Shown here: in pieces, positions 18,067 through 29,689 of the stretch
How the letters are laid out: the number at the start of each line of letters is the position of its first letter
Numbering within the stretch: position 1 is the first letter of the stretch
Position numbers and translations under genes: made by a program
Source of the DNA: Cyanobacteria bacterium SBLK
GTDB taxonomy: Bacteria > Cyanobacteriota > Cyanobacteriia > Cyanobacteriales > Spirulinaceae
Assembly (NCBI GenBank): GCA_017746715.1
Contig: JAGHZQ010000029.1
Span: 1 to 64,000 of the forward strand
DNA length: 64,000 bases
Direction: 5' to 3'
The notes under the pieces: model-generated
Told to the model about the DNA's origin: nothing
Databases searched by the model: none
Seen by the model: only the letters and a program-made list of their open reading frames with translations

Positions 18067-18663
18067 TTACCAGAAATCTACAATACTATGGCCGAGTTCG
18101 TTGAGCATTTGATGGAGTAGGGGGAGACTCAAGCCGATAACGTTACTGTGGCAACCTTCCAGTTTTTCTACAAATAGCCCCCCTTGTCCGTCGATGGCAA
18201 AACAGCCGGCACAGTGCATGGGTTCTCCTGTCGCGATATAGGCTTCGATAATGCGATCGCTAATGTCGGCAAAGTAAACTTTTGTGATACCGCACTGGAC
18301 GATTTTCTGGTTCGTGCTGCCATTGAGTAAGGCATGTCCGGTATAGAGCATCCCGATTTTGCCGCGCATCAATTGCCAACGAGCGATTGCTTCTTCTGAG
18401 GATGCGGGTTTACCGTGAATTTCCCCGGCAACGGAGAGGACGGAATCGCAACCGAGAACGAGGGCATTAGGATATTGTTCGGCGACGATTTTGGCTTTAC
18501 ACAGGGCGAGAGTATTGGTTAAATCTTCGGGGTCTTCATTTTGAATGCTAGATTCGTCAAAATTACTCTTGCAGGCGATCGCTTGAATTCCTGCCTGTTG
18601 CAATAATTGTTTTCTAGCGGGAGAAGCAGAAGCCAAAATAAAGGGGGTTTGCGGGTTTGTCAT
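18067..18663 (-). CDS. maf: Maf-like nucleoside triphosphate pyrophosphatase
   Basis: A 198-residue Maf protein, a house-cleaning pyrophosphatase acting on non-canonical or excess nucleotides and linked to septum formation in Bacillus. Family motifs are present: [14 protein letters not shown] at the start, LGCDSVLS in the middle and [10 protein letters not shown] near the end. Start set at ATG 18663; an alternative start eight codons upstream is possible. Confidence 0.93.
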   Translation of the reverse strand: MTNPQTPFILASASPARKQLLQQAGIQAIACKSNFDESSIQNEDPEDLTNTLALCKAKIVAEQYPNALVLGCDSVLSVAGEIHGKPASSEEAIARWQLMRGKIGMLYTGHALLNGSTNQKIVQCGITKVYFADISDRIIEAYIATGEPMHCAGCFAIDGQGGLFVEKLEGCHSNVIGLSLPLLHQMLNELGHSIVDFW

Positions 18664-18800
18664 AATATATTGAGGAGGCAGTCTCAATATTCATTAAACC
18701 CAATATTGAGACGCTTTACCGATTCAATTGCGATCGGGTTTGCAGTTTCTAAGGTTCGCAACCTGTCAAATATGTTTCACTATCATTCCTTAAAAACATT

Positions 18801-19292
18801 ATGAAAATTGAATTCAGATTAACTGTTAGAGATTATCAAGAAGCATTTAAAGCCCATTGGAAGCAGCAAAAAAAATATTATTTTTATAGGGTCGTGGTGG
18901 GTTTATTGCTAATAACTTCAATATTGACATTTTTGCTTGGCGATCTAGCAGGTAGTATTGTATATTTGTTGTTAGCCATTATCTTTATTCCAGTCGTTAA
19001 TTGGATAAACAATGTTTCGCTTAAAGCTGCTTGGAAGAATCAAACTGATACCCTAAAACAGCCAATGACGATAGAAGCAACAGCAGACTCATTATCGATC
19101 GAAGGAGAAAGTTTTCAGAGCGTCCTACAATGGAAACTATATAATAAATTTATCGAAACAACAAATCTTTTTGTTATTTATGAAGAAAAAAATTTATTAA
19201 GAATCATTCCCAAAAGAGCATTTGCGAATGATGAAGAATTATCAGAATTTAGAAAAATCTTACAAGAGAATATTAATTCAAATAGCTCTTAA
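18801..19292 (+). CDS. YcxB-like membrane protein
   Basis: A 163-residue protein with two adjacent transmembrane segments (about residues 30-72) flanked by soluble ends. The C-terminal half (IEATADSLSIEGESFQSVLQW, FVIYEEKNLLRIIPKRAF) matches the YcxB-like pattern. Function unknown. A+T content is higher than in its neighbours, a weak hint of different origin. Confidence 0.7.
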   Translation: MKIEFRLTVRDYQEAFKAHWKQQKKYYFYRVVVGLLLITSILTFLLGDLAGSIVYLLLAIIFIPVVNWINNVSLKAAWKNQTDTLKQPMTIEATADSLSIEGESFQSVLQWKLYNKFIETTNLFVIYEEKNLLRIIPKRAFANDEELSEFRKILQENINSNSS

Positions 19293-19307
19293 AGAATGAC
19301 GAATCAA

Positions 19308-19859
19308 TCATTTTAAATTTATTGAAAAAGAGCGAACAATCGTTTGAAACTGCTCTTTTCCACTCTGCCAGCGTTGTTCGGTTGTGGAAAGGTTGAAAGT
19401 ATAGAGTTGTTGATTATGGGTGGTTATGCTGGCTAAATCGTGTCTGTGTTGTTTATCGGACAAGGTTACGGCAAATTCGAGAAGATAATAGGTTTGCCCG
19501 ATTTTAGAAAATGTTTCCGCACCCAGCAATTCAATTTTGATATTGGGATCGATCGCATTTCTCTGCTTAAAAAAACGATATCCTACATCTGTCGCCGTTC
19601 CCAAGTCTTGAAGTTGGCGATCGCCGGGAATATCGCTAATAATAACGCTCAGGTTTTCCGTAGGTTCGATGAGATCCCGAAAGACAACATCAACCCCTCG
19701 GGATGCGTTTTGAACGTCTACCTGTATCCAACCGTTAGGATAGTGAAATTGATAGCCATCTTGCAGATCGATATAAGTTGGGAAACCATTCGCAGCGATC
19801 GCACAACTAGATAATATTAAGGCGAGCGCCAGCAGTGCGATCGCGAATCCATACCGCAT
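19308..19859 (-). CDS. PsbP-family photosystem II lipoprotein
   Basis: A 183-residue PsbP-domain protein (CyanoP type) of the thylakoid lumen, where family members associate with photosystem II. The N-terminal signal ends in the lipobox LSSC (Cys at residue 19). The PsbP core shows DLQDGYQFHYPNGWIQVDV, VVFRDLIEPTENLSVIIS and the C-terminal LYTFNLSTTEQRW. It converges with the YcxB-like gene, the two stops being only 15 bases apart. Confidence 0.9.
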   Translation of the reverse strand: MRYGFAIALLALALILSSCAIAANGFPTYIDLQDGYQFHYPNGWIQVDVQNASRGVDVVFRDLIEPTENLSVIISDIPGDRQLQDLGTATDVGYRFFKQRNAIDPNIKIELLGAETFSKIGQTYYLLEFAVTLSDKQHRHDLASITTHNQQLYTFNLSTTEQRWQSGKEQFQTIVRSFSINLK

Positions 19860-19910
19860 CGTTTTGCCTAAACTCTATTTGTTATTTTCTCATACTTTCT
19901 GCATATATCG

Positions 19911-19940
19911 ATAATAAAAAGAGCGATCGCGCGATCGCTC
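19911..19940 (-). terminator. Terminator of psb34
   Basis: A perfect 20-bp palindrome made of two fused HIP1 elements (19921-19940) is followed, on the minus strand, by TTTTTATTAT. It lies 40 bases after the psb34 stop. Confidence 0.7.
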
Positions 19941-19979
19941 CTCCCAAGATTGAATAAATTTATTTTCTCAAAGTGCTGG

Positions 19980-20150
19980 TTAGGAAATCGAGAAGACAAT
20001 AGCCATCGCACCGCTCACTAAGGCGAAAGCACCGATTCCCATAATCAGATAATTCCGTTTTTCGGTGTTGGTGGGAGGTTCGGCGATATACATTTTGGGT
20101 TCTGCGGCGAAGTTATTGAGCCGTCCCCCTTCTTCTCTGGTATAAGGCAT
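19980..20150 (-). CDS. psb34: Photosystem II assembly protein Psb34
   Basis: A 56-residue single-span protein: a soluble N-terminus (MPYTREEGGRLNNFAAEPKM, YIAEPPT) followed by one hydrophobic helix (residues 34-55). This matches the small thylakoid protein Psb34, which binds PSII assembly intermediates near CP47. It is too short for a 60-codon ORF cutoff but has a clean start and its own terminator. The next upstream gene is divergent. Confidence 0.85.
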   Translation of the reverse strand: MPYTREEGGRLNNFAAEPKMYIAEPPTNTEKRNYLIMGIGAFALVSGAMAIVFSIS

Positions 20151-20397
20151 ATTTTAAAGTTCCTTGTCGGTTTTAACTGGGCATATTTTCGGGAATTTTC
20201 TTCCCTTTCTCAAGATTATGTCATGAGTTGTTACATTTTGTTACAAACACGAACTACATTTTAACGGTTGCGACAAATACATAAGCAGAGGTTATGACAA
20301 GGGCGATCGCGCTTTTCTCAAGGGTTAATTTTTCAGGGCGATCGCCGAGCGAGCGAGCGCCTATCATAAAACTATTAAGTTAAGTTATCTATTGGCA

Positions 20398-20619
20398 ATG
20401 TCACTCAAAGTTACCACCATACAAGCTCCCGATGGGGAAGAAATTTACATTCAATACGACGAACTCGATAGCGATGAATTGCAGGCTGTGGGAGCATCGG
20501 ATATTATTGACGATCTTTTGGTACGATCTACATGGTTTGGGTATAAGGTCTGTCTGTTGCGATCGCCTTTTCGCAGAAAGCCGCCAAAATCAGTTAACGA
20601 GAGGAGAGAGCGATCGTGA
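20398..20619 (+). pseudogene. Truncated small protein, possibly trypsin-co-occurring domain
   Basis: A 73-residue ORF. The first 42 residues (VTTIQAPDGEEIYIQYDELD) look like the start of the CU044_2847/trypsin-co-occurring family. From about residue 45 the sequence turns basic and unstructured, as if a deletion had joined noncoding DNA. It overlaps the start of mntA by 4 bases. A real short gene cannot be excluded. Confidence 0.35.
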
Positions 20620-20906
20620 AACGAGAAGACATTCTCAAACAATTACAAGAAAAACACGAAGCGATCGCCAATTACGGCGTTAAATCCTTAGCACTGTTTG
20701 GCTCAGTCGCCCGAGATGAAGCCACAGAAAACAGCGATATCGATATCTTAGTTGAATTTGAAGGTAAAATCACCTTCGATCGCTACATGGATTTAAAATT
20801 CTACCTTGAAGATAGATTGGGAAAAAAAGTCGATTTAGTCAGTCGAAAAATGCTCAAACCCCTAATTCGAGAAAAAATAGAACGGGAGGCGATCGATGTC
20901 TCGTAG
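20616..20906 (+). CDS. mntA: MntA-type nucleotidyltransferase antitoxin
   Basis: A 96-residue minimal nucleotidyltransferase. The catalytic pattern GSxARxxxTxxSDID is present (LFGSVARDEATENSDIDI, around residues 29-46). In type VII toxin-antitoxin systems MntA AMPylates and silences the HepT RNase. It overlaps the next gene by 11 bases, as usual for this pair. Confidence 0.9.
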   Translation: MKREDILKQLQEKHEAIANYGVKSLALFGSVARDEATENSDIDILVEFEGKITFDRYMDLKFYLEDRLGKKVDLVSRKMLKPLIREKIEREAIDVS

Positions 20907-21243
20907 CATTCGCCTCTATTTGGAAGATATTTTAACCAGTGGAGAAAAAATTTTAAACTATACAGCAGGCATGACATTTGATGAATTTATTGCCGATACG
21001 CGCACCTTTGATGCTGTTGCCCGAAATTTACAAATTATTGGTGAAGCTGTCAAAAACATCCCTTCAGAAATTAGAGACCGCTATCCCGCGATCGAGTGGA
21101 GAAAAATTGCAGGATTGCGAGATTTTTTAGCACACGCTTATTTCAGCATTGAAAATGAAATTCTCTGGGATGTCGTCCAAACTAAAATCTCTCCTTTATT
21201 GGCGCAAGTTGAACAAATACTTCAAGATAGTTTTGAGGAATGA
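20896..21243 (+). CDS. hepT: HepT-like HEPN ribonuclease toxin (DUF86)
   Basis: A 115-residue HEPN protein. The RNase motif Rx4HxY is intact (RDFLAHAYF, about residues 75-83), as are DAVARNLQIIGEAVKNI and IEWRKIAGLRD. As a dimer it cleaves RNA unless modified by MntA. It is the partner of the overlapping upstream gene. No transposase is next to the pair, though a possible fragment lies at 21306. Confidence 0.9.
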   Translation: MSRSIRLYLEDILTSGEKILNYTAGMTFDEFIADTRTFDAVARNLQIIGEAVKNIPSEIRDRYPAIEWRKIAGLRDFLAHAYFSIENEILWDVVQTKISPLLAQVEQILQDSFEE

Positions 21244-21305
21244 ATGAGAACAAAGTTTTTAAAAACTTGTAAGAGCGATCGCACTTCCATAGGAGTAACA
21301 ATAAG

Positions 21306-21431
21306 ATGTTTGTAGAATCTCGTCCAGAACAATTATCTTTAGAATTTGAGAAAGAAAAAATTGTTGTCGATATTATCGAACCCAACAGAAGGACACAAAA
21401 CAGGGAAAGAAAAAGTGATTTTTTCGCGTAG
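21306..21431 (+). pseudogene. Short ORF, possible transposase N-terminal stub
   Basis: A 41-codon ORF (MFVESRPEQLSLEFEKEKIVVD...) that stops abruptly. The beginning is reminiscent of IS1380-type transposase N-termini, but too little remains to be certain. No inverted repeats were identified. Confidence 0.2.
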
Positions 21432-21455
21432 AGACGTTCAAGAAAACGCCTCTAC
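21428..21455. repeat. GTAGAGACGTT hairpin repeat
   Basis: GTAGAGACGTT (21428-21438) pairs with AACGCCTCTAC (21445-21455) with one mismatch. GTAGAGACGT-type inverted repeats are common between cyanobacterial genes. Here it lies just after the gyrB stop and could terminate it: an A-run on the plus side reads as T on the minus strand. Confidence 0.5.
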
Positions 21456-21467
21456 ATTGTGACGATC

Positions 21468-23921
<2,454 letters not shown>

Positions 23922-24152
23922 TCAAAATTGAGTTAGGAGCGAGAGTTTCGCCCCTCGATAGCAAAATCTTCAAAAATTATAGCACAAAAGGACTGATGGA
24001 GTCTTAATCCCATTCTGAAGAGATTTTTATTTTGGGATGCACCCCTCTATATTTTTGGGATAGAACAAAGGGAAATTTTGATTTGACCGTGGCGGCGATC
24101 GCAGCATTCAATTATATCAAACGATCGCGTCGGTTTTATCGTCCTACCCGAC

Positions 24153-24175
24153 AAAAAAAACGGGCATTTCGCCCG
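24153..24175 (-). terminator. Terminator of the GpgS-like gene
   Basis: On the minus strand CGGGC-GAAAT-GCCCG is followed directly by eight T residues, 34 bases after the stop of the glycosyltransferase gene. A strong intrinsic terminator. Confidence 0.88.
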
Positions 24176-24208
24176 CTCTACTCCTCATATCGAAATGAGT
24201 CATTCAGT

Positions 24209-25477
24209 CTAAGAAGCGACGGTAAACTCCAAAGGAGAAACCCTTGGCAACGTCAGTAATTTTTTCTTTTCTCGGGCTTCGGCGGCATCGGCTTCGCTGG
24301 CGGCGAGTAAATATTCCCGCATATCCGGCATCACCGCTAATGCCCGCGTCCAGTCGGGGATTTGGTCGCCGGCGGGATTGTTAGAATATTGCTCGGCAGC
24401 TTGTAAGATCACCCGTTCGAAACAATCGATCGCGACTTCTTCTTGATGGCGATCGTAATGGAAACCATTAAAGCGAGCATCGACAAAATACTGACGGGTA
24501 AAGTTTTGCGCTTCCCGTCGGAATTTTACCCGCAAGGCTTGAATGTGATCCATGCTCACGACGACCTGTTCCGTTTCCGTCAGAGTTCGCAACACCGATC
24601 GCAGGATATCCCGACACATCTTTTGCAAGCCGCGATCGGGACTGTCCCCGAGGGTTTGATGTTTGTGATCGAACATGCCCAAATCTACCTGTGCGATGCG
24701 CTTGTGGGAAACATTACGATAGACTTCTGCCAATAAACCGATCTCCAAACCCCAATTTCCCGGAATGCGGGTATTGAGGGCGAGATCGCTCGTGAGGGCA
24801 AATTCTCCCGAAAGGGGATAGCGAAACGAATGCAGATAGCGCAGATAGTTGCGTTCCCCAAAAATGTCCGTTAAGGCACTCAAAAGGGGCGTAACGAACA
24901 ATCGCACCACCCGTCCGTGAAAGCGTTGAGGATTCCCGCCAATGCGGGCGTAATAGGCTTTTGCGAACGCAATCCCCAACTCTTTTTCCATCAACGGATA
25001 GAGGAGTTTGACCGGGTAGAAGGAATCATAGGTGAGAATGTCGGCATCGTGGAGAGCGATCGCATTGGCTTCTAAGGTTGCGACCCCCAAACCCAACCAA
25101 ACCGCAATCCCTTTACCCTTTAACTCGAGCAGATTCAAGCCCTTATCTTTGACTTCTTCGAGCAAGCGCCGCACCCGAGGGCCATTTTCCCAGATAATGC
25201 GGACTTTTTGCGGTAGCGGGGCAAAAAAATCGATGGCTTTAGCATATTGTTCTGCCGTGTTCGCATAGAGGCAAACAACAATGGTATCGATAAACGAACA
25301 AGCCTTTAAATGTTTGCGAATTTGAGCGAGAGCGGGTCTTTCCAGTTCCTCGTACAATGCGGGGATAATGATAGCCGTGGGAGACTCTTCTCTGAGTTCC
25401 AGCATTCGGCTTTTGAGATATTCTAAATCGCAACCATAGTCGTGAATGGTTGTAATTAGATCTTGCTTGTAATCCAT
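24209..25477 (-). CDS. gpgS: Glucosyl-3-phosphoglycerate synthase-like glycosyltransferase
   Basis: A 422-residue GT-A-fold glycosyltransferase. ATAIIIPALYEELERP opens the nucleotide-sugar domain, a DAD metal-binding motif is at LHDADILTYD, and LNTRIPGNWGLEIGLLAEVYR is typical of the GT81 (GpgS/MpgS-like) group. The expected reaction is NDP-glucose + 3-phosphoglycerate to glucosyl-3-phosphoglycerate. The divergent neighbour is a phosphatase of the matching family, which supports glucosylglycerate (compatible solute) synthesis. The sugar specificity is inferred; mannose cannot be excluded. Confidence 0.85.
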   Translation of the reverse strand: MDYKQDLITTIHDYGCDLEYLKSRMLELREESPTAIIIPALYEELERPALAQIRKHLKACSFIDTIVVCLYANTAEQYAKAIDFFAPLPQKVRIIWENGPRVRRLLEEVKDKGLNLLELKGKGIAVWLGLGVATLEANAIALHDADILTYDSFYPVKLLYPLMEKELGIAFAKAYYARIGGNPQRFHGRVVRLFVTPLLSALTDIFGERNYLRYLHSFRYPLSGEFALTSDLALNTRIPGNWGLEIGLLAEVYRNVSHKRIAQVDLGMFDHKHQTLGDSPDRGLQKMCRDILRSVLRTLTETEQVVVSMDHIQALRVKFRREAQNFTRQYFVDARFNGFHYDRHQEEVAIDCFERVILQAAEQYSNNPAGDQIPDWTRALAVMPDMREYLLAASEADAAEAREKKKLLTLPRVSPLEFTVAS

Positions 25478-25662
25478 ACAGCTACCCCCTTTATTTGAGA
25501 TGGATGTTTAGATCGAGATTGATATCGAATGGGTTGAAATCCGAGCGATCGAGCGTAAAGTCGAGGGTTGAATGAGAATTTTCTCGTCGCAATTTGGGAA
25601 TTTCTGCCTAATATTTAAACAAATGTAAATTGTATTGCTGTTCGTCAAGATACATAATTGCC

Positions 25663-26511
25663 ATGACTGGGAAAATTGCCCCCCTTGTTTTTACCGATTT
25701 GGACGGGACGTTACTGGGATCGGAAGATTATCGTTACGATGCGGCATTGCCTCTCATCCATCGTCTCAAATCCGAAAATATTCCTCTCATTCCCGTCACT
25801 AGCAAAACTCGGGCGGAGGTGGCGGAGCTTAGAGAAGCGATCGCCCTCAAAGATCCGTTTATCGTGGAAAATGGAAGCGGTATTTTTATTTCTCTTGACG
25901 ATCCTCGCTTTCCCGTTGCAGGAAGCGAAATTCGGGACAATGACGCAATTTTACAGTTGGGACTGACTTATCCCGAAGTCAGGGCACAATTGAGACGTTT
26001 AGAATCCCGTTTGGGGGTAAAATTGCAAGGATTTGGGGATTTGAGCGTCGCTGATATTCAACGGCTCACGGGACTGCCCTTAGAAGATGCCCGACGAGCC
26101 AAACAACGGGATTTTACCGAACCCTTCGTCACTCCCAAAAATATCCCCGGGTCGCAAATTGCTGCTTCTGTCAAGGAATTAGGTTTGCAAGTGACAGTAG
26201 GCGATCGCTTTTCCCATCTTATCGGAGCCAAAGCTGGAAAAGGGGAAGCCGTGAGAAAATTAGTCGCCAGCTATCAAAAAACTATCGGCGATCGCCAAAT
26301 TTTCACGATTGGTTTGGGCAACAGTCCCAACGATATCCCCATGTTAGAAGCAGTCGATCTGGCGATCGTCCTTCCAAGCAAAAACGGCACGCATCCGGGC
26401 CTAGCAGGACGGGGATGGCAGGTTGCCCCTTCTCCCGCCCCTGAAGGATGGGCAGAAGCCATAAGAGAGAGATTAGATCGAATCCGCTTAAATCATCATA
26501 CTTTCCGGTGA
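25663..26511 (+). CDS. HAD phosphatase, glucosyl/mannosyl-3-phosphoglycerate phosphatase-like
   Basis: A 282-residue HAD hydrolase of the mannosyl-3-phosphoglycerate phosphatase group. The nucleophile motif is VFTDLDGTLLG at the N-terminus, motif II lies in IPVTSKTRAE and motif IV in GLGNSPNDIPML. It would dephosphorylate the product of the divergent GpgS-like enzyme to release the free solute. Start at ATG 25663 (MTGKIAPL); an upstream in-frame start adds 11 residues with no family match. Confidence 0.87.
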   Translation: MTGKIAPLVFTDLDGTLLGSEDYRYDAALPLIHRLKSENIPLIPVTSKTRAEVAELREAIALKDPFIVENGSGIFISLDDPRFPVAGSEIRDNDAILQLGLTYPEVRAQLRRLESRLGVKLQGFGDLSVADIQRLTGLPLEDARRAKQRDFTEPFVTPKNIPGSQIAASVKELGLQVTVGDRFSHLIGAKAGKGEAVRKLVASYQKTIGDRQIFTIGLGNSPNDIPMLEAVDLAIVLPSKNGTHPGLAGRGWQVAPSPAPEGWAEAIRERLDRIRLNHHTFR

Positions 26512-26693
26512 GGAAGCGGGGGGAGCGGAGGGAAGAAGAATTTTGCACGAAAAGCCTAAGTGATGATTTTGATAACTTGGTGAGTGAATTATTGGGCATT
26601 TTTCGATGAAATACGAGAATCCTTTATCCTTTAAAAAGAGGAATCGTAAATGTTAAGGGTGAACCGAGGATCGACGATGCTCGGAAATAAGCT

Positions 26694-28967
26694 ATGAAAA
26701 ACGAATCTGTTGGTAATGCCAAGCTGACACGCAATATTGTTGGCTTCTATGCCCTCTTTAGCGGTCTTGGGGTCTTCTGGTTGGATAATATTCTGTTGGC
26801 ACTGGCCAAAACCCCCGGGCAGTTTGAAGCCTTGCAAGTCGGTACCGGTATTTTCTACGTCCTGATTACCAGCATTTTGTTGTTTAAAGTCCTGCAACTG
26901 TACGCGAGAGACGCAGAAAAAAAACGCGCTCCCCTCGAAGACTTAGTACGACGCTATCAGACCCTCTTTGAAAAAAATCCCCAACCCATGTGGGTTTACG
27001 ATACCCAAACCATGGCCTTTTTAGCGGTCAATAATGCCGCGATCGCCGCTTACGGCTATTCTCGGGAAGAATTTTTGCAAATGACCCTGCAAAATATTCG
27101 CTCTCCCGAAGACATCCCCATTGCTCCTTTTACCCTCAGCGAAAGTCTACCTGGAGTTTGGAAACACTATCGCAAAGATGGTTCGATTATGGAAGTGGAA
27201 ATCGAGGTGTTTCCGTTTCTCTTTGACGAAAGACCCGTAAAACTCGCCCTCCTACAAGATGTCAGCGATCGCCAGCGTACTTTAGAAGATATCAAACATA
27301 AAGAAGAACAATATCGTACTTTAGCCAGCAATTTTCCCAATGGTTCCGTCTTTCTCTACGATAAAGATTTGCGCTACACCCTAGCAGAAGGGATGGAGAT
27401 CGGTCGTTTGGGATATACCCGGCAACAAATCGAGGGTAAAACCTTGCGGGAAATTATGCCGGATGAAACTTATGAATTGCTCGAACCCCTATATCGAGAG
27501 GCTTTAACGGGAATGCCCGTAACGGCGGAACTGCCCTTGGGAGAGAATATTTATCTGACTTATATCCTGCCTGTTTTTAACGAAAAGGGAGAAGTGGCAA
27601 GCGGCATGAGCGTCACGCAAAATATCACCCAACGCAAGCAAATGGAGGAGCAATTACAAAGATATGCCTATTACGATACCCGCACCGAACTCCCCAATAA
27701 AACGTGGTTTCTCGAGCGTTTAAACGAACAACTTTCTCAAACGCGAGCCGGAAATCGGGGCTTTTTTACAGTGTTATTTTTGCAGTTAGAACGGTTTAGC
27801 ACGGTGAAATACAGCCTCGGCCACCGTTTGGCGGATTGGTTGATGCTGGCGACAAAAGACCGTTTGGATTCGTGTTTGAATTTGGTCGAACCCGTAGCAC
27901 GGGTGGGGGATAAGGCACTGGCGACAATTCTCGATAACATTCATACCTCCCTCGATGCGGCAGCGATCGCGGAATACGTTCAGCAACAACTCTCCCAACC
28001 TCTGGAGGTAGACGGACAAGAGTTATTCTCTCCGGTGAGTATCGGCATTGCGATCGTAGATTCCCCAGAATTGGCGGAACAGGAGGCAGAAACTTTACTG
28101 CAAGCGGCAGATACGGCGATGAATCACGCCAAACATGAAGGAGCGGTCAATTATGCCATTTTCGAGCCGACCATGTACGATCGCGCTGTAGGACGCTTTC
28201 AGTTAGAGACCGATCTGCGCTTAGGACTCAAGCGAGAAGAATTTACGGTGTTTTATCAGCCGATCGTTTCTATGGAAACCGGCACTATTTCAGGATTTGA
28301 GGCGGTCGTACGCTGGTCTCATCCTTCGGAAGGGTGGATTTCCCCAGGGGAATTTATTCCAGTGGCAGAAGACACGGGTTTGATCGGGTTCATTGATTGG
28401 TGGGTTTTAGGAGAAGCCTGCAAGCAGTTGGGAAAGTGGCAAAAACAATGGGAAAAACCCTTGACGATGAGCGTCAATGCCTCGGGATCGTTACTGTCTC
28501 AATTGGGGATTATGGAACGTTTGCGACAGGTCACAAAAGGCAATCGTTTAGTGCGAGGGAGTTTGCGCTTGGAGGTGACGGAACGGGTGATGATGGAACA
28601 TCAAGAGGCTGCTTCCGGACTGCTCGATCGCATTAAAACCTTACAAATCAAACTTTCGGTAGATGATTTTGGGACGGGTTATTCTTGTTTGCAAAGGCTG
28701 CATCAATTGCCCATCGATACTTTGAAAATCGATCGCTCTTTTGTCAGTCGGATGTTAGAGGATGATGATAGTTTGGAAATCGTGCGGACTATTGTGACTC
28801 TCGCTCACAGCTTGAAGATGGACACCGTGGCAGAAGGGACGGAAACCAAAGAACAGTTATCGGTTTTGCGAGCGATCGAGTGCGAATACGGTCAGGGATT
28901 TTATTTTTCTCCTCCGGTATCGGGAGAAGAAGCAGAACAGCTACTCGAAAATCAATGGGATTGGTAA
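26694..28967 (+). CDS. Membrane PAS-PAS-GGDEF-EAL protein (c-di-GMP phosphodiesterase candidate)
   Basis: A 757-residue protein. Two transmembrane helices (about 12-32 and 47-67), two PAS domains (about 80-200 and 205-320), a GGDEF domain and an EAL domain (about 500-750). The GGDEF signature reads VGDKA, so cyclase activity is unlikely. The EAL residues look intact: EAV for EAL, the Asn in SVNASG, ExTE in LEVTERV, DDFGTGYS, the Lys in LKIDRSF, and the Glu in VAEGTET. Likely a membrane sensor that degrades c-di-GMP, with the GGDEF part regulatory. Confidence 0.92.
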   Translation: MKNESVGNAKLTRNIVGFYALFSGLGVFWLDNILLALAKTPGQFEALQVGTGIFYVLITSILLFKVLQLYARDAEKKRAPLEDLVRRYQTLFEKNPQPMWVYDTQTMAFLAVNNAAIAAYGYSREEFLQMTLQNIRSPEDIPIAPFTLSESLPGVWKHYRKDGSIMEVEIEVFPFLFDERPVKLALLQDVSDRQRTLEDIKHKEEQYRTLASNFPNGSVFLYDKDLRYTLAEGMEIGRLGYTRQQIEGKTLREIMPDETYELLEPLYREALTGMPVTAELPLGENIYLTYILPVFNEKGEVASGMSVTQNITQRKQMEEQLQRYAYYDTRTELPNKTWFLERLNEQLSQTRAGNRGFFTVLFLQLERFSTVKYSLGHRLADWLMLATKDRLDSCLNLVEPVARVGDKALATILDNIHTSLDAAAIAEYVQQQLSQPLEVDGQELFSPVSIGIAIVDSPELAEQEAETLLQAADTAMNHAKHEGAVNYAIFEPTMYDRAVGRFQLETDLRLGLKREEFTVFYQPIVSMETGTISGFEAVVRWSHPSEGWISPGEFIPVAEDTGLIGFIDWWVLGEACKQLGKWQKQWEKPLTMSVNASGSLLSQLGIMERLRQVTKGNRLVRGSLRLEVTERVMMEHQEAASGLLDRIKTLQIKLSVDDFGTGYSCLQRLHQLPIDTLKIDRSFVSRMLEDDDSLEIVRTIVTLAHSLKMDTVAEGTETKEQLSVLRAIECEYGQGFYFSPPVSGEEAEQLLENQWDW

Positions 28968-29038
28968 AATAAACGCCTATTACAAATTTTATCCATTTCT
29001 CCAGAAATGTGTCTTTAATTCAAAGGTTCATCAGATAA

Positions 29039-29689
29039 TTAAGATGAATCTCGCTTAAATTTTTGCTGTTTAGCTGCATCTTCAATCTGCTCGCGAAACT
29101 TCTCAATCATGCCGATAACTTCCTTATGTAACTCTATGTATTTTTTTCTGTCAGTTAACGAATAATTACCATGTGCAATAGTATTTCTCGCACCTAAAAG
29201 TTGTTTATCAATTAATACCTCTTTGCTTGAATAAAATGAAAAATCTAGTCCTAAAATCTGTGTTATTTCTTGTAAAATTTTAGAAGAAAGATTTGATGCT
29301 GTAGATATTTCATCCTTTGGCAATCTGGCTTTTTCCTCTAATTCGGAAAGAAAGAAATTGCACACGGGTATATACAAAGATGGTTTATTTGTTTCTTTCG
29401 CTTCGTTAAGTTTTTGTTTCATCGCCAAGGCTAAAAAATTACTAGATAGTTCTTTATATTTTAGTTTTTTCAGTCTAACATATTCCAGATAAGAATTAGC
29501 TGCTAATTTAACAAAACCTTCCCAATGAGAATACAATATACATATCCCACTCCGAAGTAAGACTCTCTGCTTTTGTGGCGAGAAATCATTCCTTTCTATC
29601 AAAGATTTAATGGCTGAAAGTTCCTTTTTTCGCCATACAATCTCTTCAGCTAGTTTATCGGTCAGTTGTTCGTCAGTTCGTATACTCAT
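29039..29689 (-). CDS. HEPN-type nuclease (MAE_28990/MAE_18760-like)
   Basis: A 216-residue all-helical protein. The HEPN RNase motif Rx4H is seen in GARNTIAHGNYS (about residues 166-178), and LYSHWEGFVKLAANSYLEYV is typical of the MAE_28990/MAE_18760 family. It overlaps the end of the upstream DUF262 gene by 4 bases (ATGA-type coupling), so the two proteins are probably made together. It is AT-richer than the neighbours, consistent with a transferred defence or toxin module. Confidence 0.85.
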   Translation of the reverse strand: MSIRTDEQLTDKLAEEIVWRKKELSAIKSLIERNDFSPQKQRVLLRSGICILYSHWEGFVKLAANSYLEYVRLKKLKYKELSSNFLALAMKQKLNEAKETNKPSLYIPVCNFFLSELEEKARLPKDEISTASNLSSKILQEITQILGLDFSFYSSKEVLIDKQLLGARNTIAHGNYSLTDRKKYIELHKEVIGMIEKFREQIEDAAKQQKFKRDSS

